From assembly GCF_030678915.1 (NCBI RefSeq), contig NZ_JAUUTZ010000003.1, forward strand, positions 186,001 through 250,000: DNA of 64,000 bases, given 5' to 3'. The stretch comes from Paracoccus wurundjeri. Lineage in GTDB: Bacteria; Pseudomonadota; Alphaproteobacteria; Rhodobacterales; Rhodobacteraceae. Each line of letters opens with the position of its first letter. The stretch's first letter is position 1. Below the pieces are notes generated by a model, which was not told the DNA's origin, did not search any database, and saw only the letters and a list, made by a program, of their open reading frames with translations. Shown here one piece after another: positions 16,663-24,509 of the stretch. A program made the position numbers and the translations under genes.

Positions 16663-17355
16663 ATGGGATTCTTGAGGATAATTCGGAAATGGGCCCTGCG
16701 CGACCAGTTGTCTACCGGCGGTGTGGGCGTGCGCAGCTTGGGTCGGATCCTGTCGAGCCGGCGGTTTCAACGTATTTTTGCGGCAATGCTATTTGCGGTG
16801 ACGGCACATTTCATGGCCTTCACCTATGTTGAATCGTTTCTCGGCGAGACTGCGTCGGTACCAAGCCGGGCGGTTGCACCAATGTTCGTTGCCTTCGGCG
16901 TCGCGGGCATTGCCGCGAACGTGGTCACCGGGGCGCTGATCGACAACTGGCTGAAGATGATCGTGCCGGTTTCGCATATTCTCGCCTACTATTCGCTATG
17001 TGTTCTCGCACTGTTCGGCGCCGAACTCGGCTTTGTCGGCGTTGCCCTGGCATTGATACTCTGGGGCGGTGCGATCGCGGCCATCCTTGTGGGATTGCAG
17101 ACCTGGGTTTTGAAGGAAGCCGGCGCCGATGCGTTGCAGGCGTCAGCCATTTACGTTGCGTTTTTCAACGGGGCGATCGGCTTCGGCGCCGCGGCAGGAG
17201 CGGGTTTGCTGGAGACGGCGGGATTGTCGGGCCTGTTTCTCTGTGCGGCTGCTCTTGTTTACGTTGGGATCGCATCCATTATCATGTTGCGTGAATCTGA
17301 CCGGCGGCCTGTTCAAACCGGGAATCGCGGCGAAATCCCGGATCCGGCTGACTGA
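16663..17355 (+). pseudogene. Major facilitator superfamily transporter, C-terminal half only
   Basis: 230 residues with about six hydrophobic segments (for example IFAAMLFAVTAHFMAFTYVE, GALIDNW, GFVGVALALILWGGAIAAI). This is the C-terminal bundle of a DHA1-type MFS efflux protein, which normally has about 400 residues and twelve helices. The N-terminal half is missing, and the preceding DNA carries only short frames. Probably truncated when the catabolic island joined the plasmid backbone; unlikely to transport anything alone. Confidence 0.6.
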
Positions 17356-17613
17356 TGGAACCGGCTTACCGGGATGGTGCGCGGTGCCTCCATGAACGGC
17401 TGGCCCGTCCCGCATATCGGCAGATATTTGGGTCAGCCTGTTGCCGCCACCGTGTCAACCGTCTCCGTTCCGGGCGCATCGTTGTATTTATCATGCCCAA
17501 TGATCCATGGCATCAGCATCCCAGGCCGCAGCAACGCTTTCGAGCCCGCAAGTTCGCCTCATGCTTACCAACATGATCGCAGGCGTACCGCTGGAGAAGA
17601 TTTGCGAGGATAT

Positions 17614-18546
17614 ATGATGACTGAGGATGGTTTGTCCTTCGATCTGCGGCCATTGCGGTATGTGCTTGCGGCCCATGACGAACTGAGTTTCTCGCGGGCG
17701 GCCCGGGTGCTCGGCATGCGTGTCTCAACGATCAGCCGCAATGTCCGATCCTTTGAGGACGAGATTGGTGTGTCGCTGTTCGAGCGAACGACGAGCGGTG
17801 TCCGTCTCACGGATGCCGGTCGCCGGTTTCTTGGAGAGATCGTTCCGGCCCTGCAAATGATTGAATCTGCTCTGCAGCATGCGGGTGCTGCCGGGCGGGT
17901 CGAGGAAGGAACTGTCCGGATCGGGATTATTACCACGCTGGCAGGCGGGTTCCTGCGGGACCTGATCACTTCGTTCCGGCAAGCCTTCGACGGTGTCCAT
18001 CTCGCCGTCGTTGATGGTGGGCGGCGCGAGCATTTGCGCGCGCTTCGATCCCGTGAACTTGACATGGTTTTCCTGACCGGCAACGATCAGATAGGCGGTT
18101 GCGATGTGTTTGAGCTTTGGCGCGAGCGGGTACATGTCGCGCTCGCTGCTGATCATCCCTTTGCCGGCAAGGATGCCCTGGACTGGTCCCATCTTCGAGA
18201 TGAGCAGTTTATCATATCGACACATGATCCCGGCCCGGAGGTCCATGACTATATCATCCGACGCATCGCCGATTACAGCACATATCCAAGTATTGCCTAT
18301 CGCCCGGTGATTCAGGAAACACTCATGCATATGGTGGCGATTGGCGAGGGGATCACAGTGGTTTCGGAGGGCTGGACGAGCATGGCCTTCCCGGGGCTTG
18401 CACTGGTTCCGCTGACGGCAGAAGAGGATATTATTCCGTTCAGCGCTATTTGGTCGCCGGATAACGATAACCCGGCATTGCGACGCTTCATCAGTTTCGC
18501 GAAGGTGCTGTCGTCGAAACGCCGCGATGATCTCAGTGATCAGTAA
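17614..18546 (+). CDS. LysR-family regulator next to the trb operon
   Basis: A 310-aa LysR protein. The winged HTH spans about residues 10-70 (ELSFSRAARVLGMRVSTISR, then LFERTTSGVRLTDAGRRF), and the effector domain begins near residue 95 (GTVRIGIITTLAGGF). I chose the ATG pair at 17614/17617 with AGGA upstream; the much longer upstream frame has no family features. It is convergent with, and overlaps by seven bases, the end of the DUF2274 gene that heads the minus-strand trb block. A LysR gene at this place is common in such elements, so a role in conjugation control is plausible. Confidence 0.8.
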   Translation: MMTEDGLSFDLRPLRYVLAAHDELSFSRAARVLGMRVSTISRNVRSFEDEIGVSLFERTTSGVRLTDAGRRFLGEIVPALQMIESALQHAGAAGRVEEGTVRIGIITTLAGGFLRDLITSFRQAFDGVHLAVVDGGRREHLRALRSRELDMVFLTGNDQIGGCDVFELWRERVHVALAADHPFAGKDALDWSHLRDEQFIISTHDPGPEVHDYIIRRIADYSTYPSIAYRPVIQETLMHMVAIGEGITVVSEGWTSMAFPGLALVPLTAEEDIIPFSAIWSPDNDNPALRRFISFAKVLSSKRRDDLSDQ

Positions 18547-18833
18547 TTGGATTGCGATCCGGGGCGTGTGCCGAGATCAGCCCCGACTGATTTTGCCGCG
18601 GGCGGTGATCGCAGTTGCGCTTTCGATTTCCGACTCCTCCAACCGCGATCGGAGCGCGGGAAAGCCTCCAGCATATGCGGGATCAGCGCCGCGGTATCAA
18701 CCGGCTCGTAGAGACGGCTGTGCTCTGTGGCATAGAGATCAAGCTCTTCTTTGAGCGGCTCGGGCAGGGAAAGGGTGATTTTCACGGTGCCGAGTTTGGG
18801 CAGTGGTCCGAGTTTCAGTTTGGACATCATCAT
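18540..18833 (-). CDS. DUF2274 domain protein of the trb operon
   Basis: A 97-aa protein starting KLKLGPLPKLGTVKITLSLP, then EELDLYATEH and AALIPHMLEAF: the DUF2274 pattern, a small ribbon-helix-helix-like protein found directly downstream of trbI in alphaproteobacterial trb clusters. It overlaps trbI by four bases. The last 30 residues are basic and of low complexity and run into the convergent lysR 3' end, so the natural end may have been shifted. Molecular function unknown. Confidence 0.7.
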   Translation of the reverse strand: MMMSKLKLGPLPKLGTVKITLSLPEPLKEELDLYATEHSRLYEPVDTAALIPHMLEAFPRSDRGWRSRKSKAQLRSPPAAKSVGADLGTRPGSQSNY

Positions 18834-19963
18834 GCTCCATCAGGTTCGATGATCAAATCGCGGCCAACTATCACCCGCACCGGAAACCCCGGCCGGATGG
18901 TCAGTGTCGGCTCTACCTGCAGCTGCCGCTGGACGATCTGCTGGCCGGTGTCATCGATGGTATCGACTGCGCCCTCGCGGATGGCGCGGGTGAGGCGGTC
19001 CTCGTTGTCACTCGCGAGCTCAGTGCCGGCCGCGAGCAGCGTGGACAGGCCCGCGGCTTTCATCAGATCCCACCAATGGTGATCGACACCATCCTCGAGC
19101 CCGGCATAGCCGCTCGCGTCCGCACCCGACAGGCGCTCCAGCACGAGCGAGCGGCCATCCGGGAAAATCAGCCGGGTCCACACCAGCAGCACCCGGCGCT
19201 GCCCGAAACCGACACTGTCATCATATGCGCCGATGAGCCGGGTGCCCTGGGGGATCAGAAGGATCGAGCCGGTCGGACTGTCATAGACGGGTTCGGTGAC
19301 CTGGGCGGTGATCTGGCCGGGCAGATCGGAGCGGATGCCGGTGATGAGCGCCGCCGGGATGACGGAACCCGCCTGCAAGATATAGGGCGAAGCCGGTGCC
19401 GTGACGCGATCCGGCGCCACCACCGGCCGATCCACCGGACCGTCGAGAAAAGCGCGCCGTCCATCCTGTCCGACCGCCGAACCGGGTTGCCCGGCGAGAC
19501 CGGCCAGACCCGACCGGGCGACACCGGCTGCCGCAGTCCCGGTATCTGGCCCGGTCTCGAAGAACACCCCGCTGAGCCTCGCAGCCTCTGCCTCGGCGCG
19601 GCGGCGTTCTTCCTCCGGATCGACCGTCCGCGTGGTGACGGTGGACAGGTCGACCGGCTTTCCCTGCTGCTGCGCTTTCAGGATCGGCCCACCGAGATCG
19701 CCGGGCAGGGCCGGCCCGAGTTCCGGGCCGGTATAATCAGATGGCAGTTCCGCGAGACCATCCGCCGTGGGCCGATTTTGGGTCGAGTAGAGCTCCTCAC
19801 CGCCCGGTGCTGCTTCGCGGGTCTGCAGCGCATAGATCAATGCCGCACAAATCCCGAGCAAGACCACGGCACCGACAGCGATGAGCAATTTGCGAGACAG
19901 GCGGGTGACGCGCGGCGGGTTCGGGGGCATCCGCATTCGCGCAGCGGTATCGGTCCCGCTCAT
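18830..19963 (-). CDS. trbI: Conjugal transfer protein TrbI (VirB10-like)
   Basis: A 377-aa protein: short cytoplasmic N-terminus, one membrane helix (about residues 27-47), a proline-rich linker, then the VirB10 C-terminal domain (LQAGSVIPAALITGIRSDLP, PQGTRLIGAYD, GYAGLEDGVDHHWWDL). It bridges the inner and outer membranes in the mating-pair type IV secretion channel. It overlaps trbG upstream and the DUF2274 gene downstream by four bases each. Confidence 0.92.
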   Translation of the reverse strand: MSGTDTAARMRMPPNPPRVTRLSRKLLIAVGAVVLLGICAALIYALQTREAAPGGEELYSTQNRPTADGLAELPSDYTGPELGPALPGDLGGPILKAQQQGKPVDLSTVTTRTVDPEEERRRAEAEAARLSGVFFETGPDTGTAAAGVARSGLAGLAGQPGSAVGQDGRRAFLDGPVDRPVVAPDRVTAPASPYILQAGSVIPAALITGIRSDLPGQITAQVTEPVYDSPTGSILLIPQGTRLIGAYDDSVGFGQRRVLLVWTRLIFPDGRSLVLERLSGADASGYAGLEDGVDHHWWDLMKAAGLSTLLAAGTELASDNEDRLTRAIREGAVDTIDDTGQQIVQRQLQVEPTLTIRPGFPVRVIVGRDLIIEPDGA

Positions 19964-20991
19964 GATGACGCGCCTCCCTTGCCCATATCACCCCTTGCCG
20001 AAGCCTTGGTCTGTGTCGGTGCGATCCTGACGATCCGCACCAGTTGCTGGCGATCGCCACTGCCGAGCCGCAGTTCGGCGGCCGCAAACAGCCGGTCGAC
20101 GATCAGCATATTGCGGGAGACCCGGCTGTTGACGATTTGCGGTGTGCCATCCGGCCCCAGCACGAAGATGGGTGGCATCTCGCCCTGCACGATGCCGGGT
20201 GGGAAGACGACATAGACATGGCGGCCATCATCGAAGACGGAGACGGGCCGCCAGGGCGGGCTGTCGCCCGGAATCTGCAGCCCGTAGCGGTAATTGCGTG
20301 CCGAGGTTTCCGGAATGGCTGGCCGCGCCGCGGTGGCGCGCCGCGTGATCCGCGACTGCGGATAATCCCAGGACACGGCCGGCATCCAGGTCTCCTCGCT
20401 GGCGCGCAGCTCGATCATGTAGCTGCGCCGGTCGGTGCTGATGACCAGGTTGGTCGAGATATCGGGCCGGGTCGGCTTGACCAGCACATGGATGCGGGCG
20501 TCTGCCCCGGACCCGCTTGTCGTATCGCCGATGATCCAGCGGGTGGTATCGCCCGCCGCGATCGGGCCCGTGCCGGCGAGGGTCTCGCCGGGCTCCAGCG
20601 CGATATCGGTGATCTGCCCGGGTGCGGCATAGACCTGGTAGAGGGCGCCCTCCGACCAGGGATAGACCTGGATGGCGTTGTAATAGCCCTCCCGGCGCGG
20701 CTCGACGCGGGCCGCGGCATTGGCATTCGCGACCTGCGAAGCTGGCGTGCCCGCCGCCACGCCGCCTTTCGCGGGTGTCCAGGAGGGCGGCCTGTGCAAC
20801 GGTTCGGGCACTGTATCCGCCTCCACCGCGGGCGGGTCCGGCAGGGGCGGGACATGATCGTCATAGCGGAATTGCGGCGGCTTGTTCGTGGCGCAGCCGG
20901 TCAGCGCCAGAGTGGCAAAGACGATGCTCAATCCGTATATGAGACGCTGACGCAAATGTTTTTGGGGAGAAGGCAACAGATGGTGCAGCAT
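19960..20991 (-). CDS. trbG: Conjugal transfer protein TrbG (VirB9-like)
   Basis: CagX/VirB9 protein with lipoprotein-type signal (LIYGLSIVFATLALTGC) and the conserved block PYSEGALYQVYAAPGQITDI-like (here PWSEGALYQVYAAPGQITDI), then GYAP-type C-terminal domain ending YRYGLQIPGDSPPWRP and beyond. It is an outer-membrane core subunit of the transfer channel. The start is uncertain. The frame is open back to an ATG at 21357 that overlaps the trbF stop, which is the expected native start, but 120 codons of that stretch are antisense to an inserted cupin gene. I give the ATG at 20991, nearest the signal peptide. Confidence 0.8.
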   Translation of the reverse strand: MLHHLLPSPQKHLRQRLIYGLSIVFATLALTGCATNKPPQFRYDDHVPPLPDPPAVEADTVPEPLHRPPSWTPAKGGVAAGTPASQVANANAAARVEPRREGYYNAIQVYPWSEGALYQVYAAPGQITDIALEPGETLAGTGPIAAGDTTRWIIGDTTSGSGADARIHVLVKPTRPDISTNLVISTDRRSYMIELRASEETWMPAVSWDYPQSRITRRATAARPAIPETSARNYRYGLQIPGDSPPWRPVSVFDDGRHVYVVFPPGIVQGEMPPIFVLGPDGTPQIVNSRVSRNMLIVDRLFAAAELRLGSGDRQQLVRIVRIAPTQTKASARGDMGKGGASS

Positions 20992-21345
20992 GGAGATATT
21001 GCCGAAAAATTTTCGCTGTTCTCGGAGCATTGGCGCCCGAAAGTAATCGCCAGCCTCAACGGGCAGGAGATGAAGATCGTCAAGGTTCAGGGTGTCTTTC
21101 CCTGGCATCATCATGAGGATTGCGAAGAAATGTTCCTGGTCTGGAAGGGACGCTTCCGGGTGGAGTTCCGCGACCGGGTCTGTGACATGGGACCGGGAGA
21201 GTTTGTCGTCGTTCCGCGCGGCGTCGAGCACCGTACTGCGGCCGATGAGGAGGCGGAGATCCTGATCTTCGAGCCCGCCGAGGTCCTGAACACCGGCAAT
21301 GTCACCGATGAGAGCTTCACGGCGCCGCAAGGCGTGACGATCTGA
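20980..21345 (+). CDS. Cupin-domain protein inserted antisense between trbF and trbG
   Basis: A 121-aa single cupin barrel. Motif 1 reads FPWHHHEDCEEMFLVWKG, with metal-ligand histidines and Glu, and motif 2 reads GPGEFVVVPRGVEHRTAADE. The ribosome-binding site GGGGAGAAGG precedes the ATG. It lies on the opposite strand to the whole trb operon, filling exactly the space between the trbF stop and the trbG signal peptide, and its 5' end overlaps the trbG start. Small cupins bind a metal and act as isomerases, dioxygenases or sensors; the substrate is unknown. It looks like a cargo gene captured within the operon. Confidence 0.8.
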   Translation: MVQHGDIAEKFSLFSEHWRPKVIASLNGQEMKIVKVQGVFPWHHHEDCEEMFLVWKGRFRVEFRDRVCDMGPGEFVVVPRGVEHRTAADEEAEILIFEPAEVLNTGNVTDESFTAPQGVTI

Positions 21346-21353
21346 AACGGTTC

Positions 21354-22043
21354 TCATTGGCTCATCTCCCGCGACCAGCTGATGGCATTGACATAGATGC
21401 CGAGGGGATTGGCGCGCAGGCGCTCGGCGGTGCGCGGGGTCTGGATGACGATGGTCAGGATCGCGGTCCAGCGTTCGGTGCCTGATTGCTGGCCATTCTC
21501 GTAGTGGCGCTCGGTCCAGGCGACGCGGAAAGAATTCGGCGAGGCCCGGATGACGGATGACACCTCCACCGAGACCTGTTCCTCGCCGACCTTGGCAAAC
21601 GGATCATCGGCACGGGCATAATCATTCAATGCCGCCGCGCCACGATCACTGGTGAACGCGTAGGCGCGCAGCCAGTTCTGGCGCAGGATCACCGGATCGG
21701 CGGGCAACCCGCGGGTCTGCTCGATGAAACGGCCGAGATGGAAGGCGATCTGCGGATCGGTCGGCTGATAATCGGCATCGGCGGGCGCCACCGCCTGTGC
21801 CTCGCCCAGCGCATCGACCTGCACCACCCAGGGGACCACGGTGCCGCGCGCCGATTGCCAGACCAGGGCCGCGGCAAACCCCGCCGAGAGGACCAGGCAA
21901 CCGAAGGCCATGTAACGCCAGTTCCTTGCCTGCACCCGGGCCGAGCCAATGCGCTCGTCCCAGGCTTGCGCGGCCTTTTGATAGGGTGTCTCGGGCTCCG
22001 GGGTCCTGCCGTAATGCGTGGTTGGGCGTCTGAAGATGTTCAT
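21354..22043 (-). CDS. trbF: Conjugal transfer protein TrbF (VirB8-like)
   Basis: A 229-aa protein: a cytoplasmic tail (TPYQKAAQAWDERIGSARVQ), a membrane helix at about residues 45-65, then a periplasmic VirB8 domain with FIEQTRGLPADPVILRQNW and the end NPLGIYVNAISWSRE, typical of TrbF. An inner-membrane assembly factor of the mating channel. It overlaps trbL by four bases; at its 3' end the ATGA that once coupled it to trbG survives at 21354-21357. Confidence 0.93.
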   Translation of the reverse strand: MNIFRRPTTHYGRTPEPETPYQKAAQAWDERIGSARVQARNWRYMAFGCLVLSAGFAAALVWQSARGTVVPWVVQVDALGEAQAVAPADADYQPTDPQIAFHLGRFIEQTRGLPADPVILRQNWLRAYAFTSDRGAAALNDYARADDPFAKVGEEQVSVEVSSVIRASPNSFRVAWTERHYENGQQSGTERWTAILTIVIQTPRTAERLRANPLGIYVNAISWSREMSQ

Positions 22044-23398
22044 GGGCGAGTACTTTCGGAGAGATTGACGGAGGCGCCGGGGCCGTGGCTGTCGCCCGCG
22101 CGGACGGCATGGGCGGTCACCCTTGCGCCCTGGCCGAGCCCCGGATGGCGGCGCAGGCGCTGCGCCCAGCCGGGTGCAGTGCCGGCAGCGACAGAATTAC
22201 TTGGCGCAGAAGACTCGTTCCCACCCACCGTGCCCATGGTGGAACTGCCGCCGGTGGCCGCGATGCTGGATTTGGCACCCTGCGCATAGTTGGTCTTCAT
22301 GCTGTCCCCGGCGCGGGCGGTGACCCGCTTCAGGGGCGAGATGGCGGCTCTGCCTGCAGCGCGCCCGACACCGCCGAGACCGGATACAGCCCCGCCGATG
22401 CCGGATTGTCCGCCGGTTCCGAGCCGGTAGGCGGTGGCGGCGCCACCGGCAAGCGCCGCGCCGCCACGTGCGGCAGCTGCACCTCCGGACAGCGCGGCCG
22501 CACCCCCGCCGGCCGCAAGCGTTGCGGCTCCGCAAGCAGCTGCAGCTGCGCCGCCAACCGCCAGCCCGGTACCGGCGGCAGCACCGGCACCCAGTTGCGG
22601 GCCGCCGGAGACCAGCCCGGTGGCGATGCCGGGCCCGAAAATCCCCAAGCCCAGCAGCGACAGTGCGGCCAGCACGATCGCCATCGCCTCATCGATCGTC
22701 GGGGTGACACCGCCGAAGCCCCGGGTGAACTGACCGAAGAGCGTCGAGCCGATGCCGATGATCACCGCGAGTACCATCACCTTGATACCGGAGGAGACGA
22801 CATTGCCCAGCACCCGCTCGGCCATGAAGGCGGTCTTGCCGAAGAGCCCGAAGGGGATTAGCACGAATCCCACCAGTGTCGTGAGCTTGAACTCGATCAG
22901 GGTGACGAAGAGCTGCACGGAGAGGATGAAGAAGGCGAGGATCACCAGCGCCCAGGCGAAGAGCAGGCAGGCGATCTGGATGAAGTTCTCGAAAAACGCC
23001 ACCCAGCCCATCAGATCGGAGATGGATTCCAGCAGCGGCCGTCCGGCATCGAGCCCGGTCTGGGCGACCCGGCCGGGCCGCATCAGATCGGCATTGGTGA
23101 AGCCGGTGCCCGAGGCCATCAGGCCGAGACCGGCAAAACTCTCGAAAGTGATCCGGGCAAGATTGTTCCAGTTCGAGATGATATAAGCGAAGACGCCGAC
23201 GAAGAGCGTTTTCTTCACCAGCCTTGCGATGATATCGTCCTCGGCGCCCCAGGCCCAGAAGAGTGCGGCCAGCGTCACATCGATGACGATCAGCGTGCTG
23301 GCGATGAACGCCACCTCGCCGCCCAGCAGACCGAAGCCGGAATCGATATAGGAGGTGAACACCTCCAGGAATTGATCGATGACGCCGGTGCTTTCCAT
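22040..23398 (-). CDS. trbL: Conjugal transfer protein TrbL (VirB6-like)
   Basis: A 452-aa polytopic membrane protein. It opens VIDQFLEVFTSYIDSGFGLL, has five or more membrane segments in the first 280 residues (for example LTTLVGFVLIPFGLFGKTAF), then a long Ala/Gly-rich tail of low complexity. This is the usual TrbL/VirB6 layout. It forms part of the inner-membrane pore of the conjugative channel. Located four bases after the TrbK-alt gene. Confidence 0.92.
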   Translation of the reverse strand: MESTGVIDQFLEVFTSYIDSGFGLLGGEVAFIASTLIVIDVTLAALFWAWGAEDDIIARLVKKTLFVGVFAYIISNWNNLARITFESFAGLGLMASGTGFTNADLMRPGRVAQTGLDAGRPLLESISDLMGWVAFFENFIQIACLLFAWALVILAFFILSVQLFVTLIEFKLTTLVGFVLIPFGLFGKTAFMAERVLGNVVSSGIKVMVLAVIIGIGSTLFGQFTRGFGGVTPTIDEAMAIVLAALSLLGLGIFGPGIATGLVSGGPQLGAGAAAGTGLAVGGAAAAACGAATLAAGGGAAALSGGAAAARGGAALAGGAATAYRLGTGGQSGIGGAVSGLGGVGRAAGRAAISPLKRVTARAGDSMKTNYAQGAKSSIAATGGSSTMGTVGGNESSAPSNSVAAGTAPGWAQRLRRHPGLGQGARVTAHAVRAGDSHGPGASVNLSESTRP

Positions 23399-23402
23399 GC
23401 GA

Positions 23403-23690
23403 TCACTGTCCCTCGTGTTCCTGTGGGGCGACCGGGTCCGGCGTCTTGCCCCGGAACCGGTCGCGGGGCGCGGCCCAGATGTTCAAGCATTTTTCGTCCT
23501 TCGCGGCCGCCTTCCCCATTTGCTGACAGCGGCGCTGTTCCGTGTGCAGCGGATCCTCGGGCAGCAGGCGAATCTCCGGCCCGGGTGACTCCGGCAGATC
23601 GCCAGACTCCTGCAACTGGATCACGGTCACCGTCATGGCCACGGCGAGCAGCAGGATCGCGAGAACACGCGGCCAGAACGGATCATGCAT
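23403..23690 (-). CDS. TrbK-alt putative entry-exclusion protein
   Basis: A 95-aa protein with one N-terminal membrane helix (VLAILLLAVAMTVTVIQLQ) and the motif EQRRCQQMGKAAAKDEKCLN, characteristic of the TrbK-alt family between trbJ and trbL in alphaproteobacterial clusters. Proposed role: surface or entry exclusion against redundant mating. Assigned from motif and position. Confidence 0.78.
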   Translation of the reverse strand: MHDPFWPRVLAILLLAVAMTVTVIQLQESGDLPESPGPEIRLLPEDPLHTEQRRCQQMGKAAAKDEKCLNIWAAPRDRFRGKTPDPVAPQEHEGQ

Positions 23691-23711
23691 GGCATTCGCC
23701 TCCGCCGGTCA

Positions 23712-24509
23712 TCACTCGCTGAACATGCGGGCATGGCCCGGCCGGTAGCCGGAACCGGGCGCCAGGAACCGCTCGCGCTGAATGCGGCCCTGCTCGGCGG
23801 CCGTGGCGCGCTCGGCCTCGAGCAGCGCTGTCGCGCGGCCATTGGCGGACATCACCGCGACCAGGTCGGAGAGCTGCTGCGACTGCAGCGCCAGCAACTG
23901 GTTCCCGGCCTGGGTGGCCTGGAGCGCGCCAACGGCATCCTGGCTTTCATCGACCAGCGCGGCCATCTCGGCGCGGTTGCTGTCGATATGGCCGACGGCA
24001 CCGGCCTGCACGCGCATGGCGTCCTGCAAGCCACCGACAGTGGTTTCCCAGCGAGCACGGGCATCCGTGAGAAGCTGCTGATCCGTCGCCGAAAGCGAAA
24101 GTTCCCCGTAATCCTGCTGAAACGCCTGGTCGATGTTCTCGACATCGAAGGCGATGTTCTGGGCCTCACCGAGCAGCTGCCTGGTCTCATCGACATTCTG
24201 TTGCAGTTGCTGCAGCGCGCTATAGGGCAGGCTTTCGAGATTGCGGGCCTGGTTGATCAGCATCTGCGCCTCGTTCTGCAGCGAGGTGACCTGGTTGTTG
24301 ATCTGCTCGAGTGCCCGCGCCGCCGAGAGAATATTCTCGGCATGGTTCTGCGGGTCATAGACAATCAGGGGTCCGCCGCCGATGCCGAACAGGGCATGGG
24401 CGGGTGTGCTCAAAACTGATGTTACTAGTGCCAAGGAAACGATTACGACGCCAGCCACCCGAAACCGATGGCGCCGGCGGCGCGGGGCGAGGTTGAATTT
24501 GTGTGTCAC
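23712..24509 (-). CDS. trbJ: Conjugal transfer protein TrbJ (VirB5-like)
   Basis: A 265-aa secreted protein beginning at GTG, with a basic N-terminus, hydrophobic signal and a cleavage site near TPAHA. The mature part is helical and coiled-coil-like (IVYDPQNHAENILSAARALE opens the conserved domain). A VirB5-like minor pilus component. Its start overlaps the trbE stop (GTGA). Confidence 0.9.
   Translation of the reverse strand: MTHKFNLAPRRRRHRFRVAGVVIVSLALVTSVLSTPAHALFGIGGGPLIVYDPQNHAENILSAARALEQINNQVTSLQNEAQMLINQARNLESLPYSALQQLQQNVDETRQLLGEAQNIAFDVENIDQAFQQDYGELSLSATDQQLLTDARARWETTVGGLQDAMRVQAGAVGHIDSNRAEMAALVDESQDAVGALQATQAGNQLLALQSQQLSDLVAVMSANGRATALLEAERATAAEQGRIQRERFLAPGSGYRPGHARMFSE

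Noticed and set aside
18803-20215. Long plus-strand open frames opposite trbI and trbG
   Set aside because: They are antisense shadows of clear trb genes in G+C-rich DNA and have no family motifs. The only real plus-strand gene there is the cupin at 20980.
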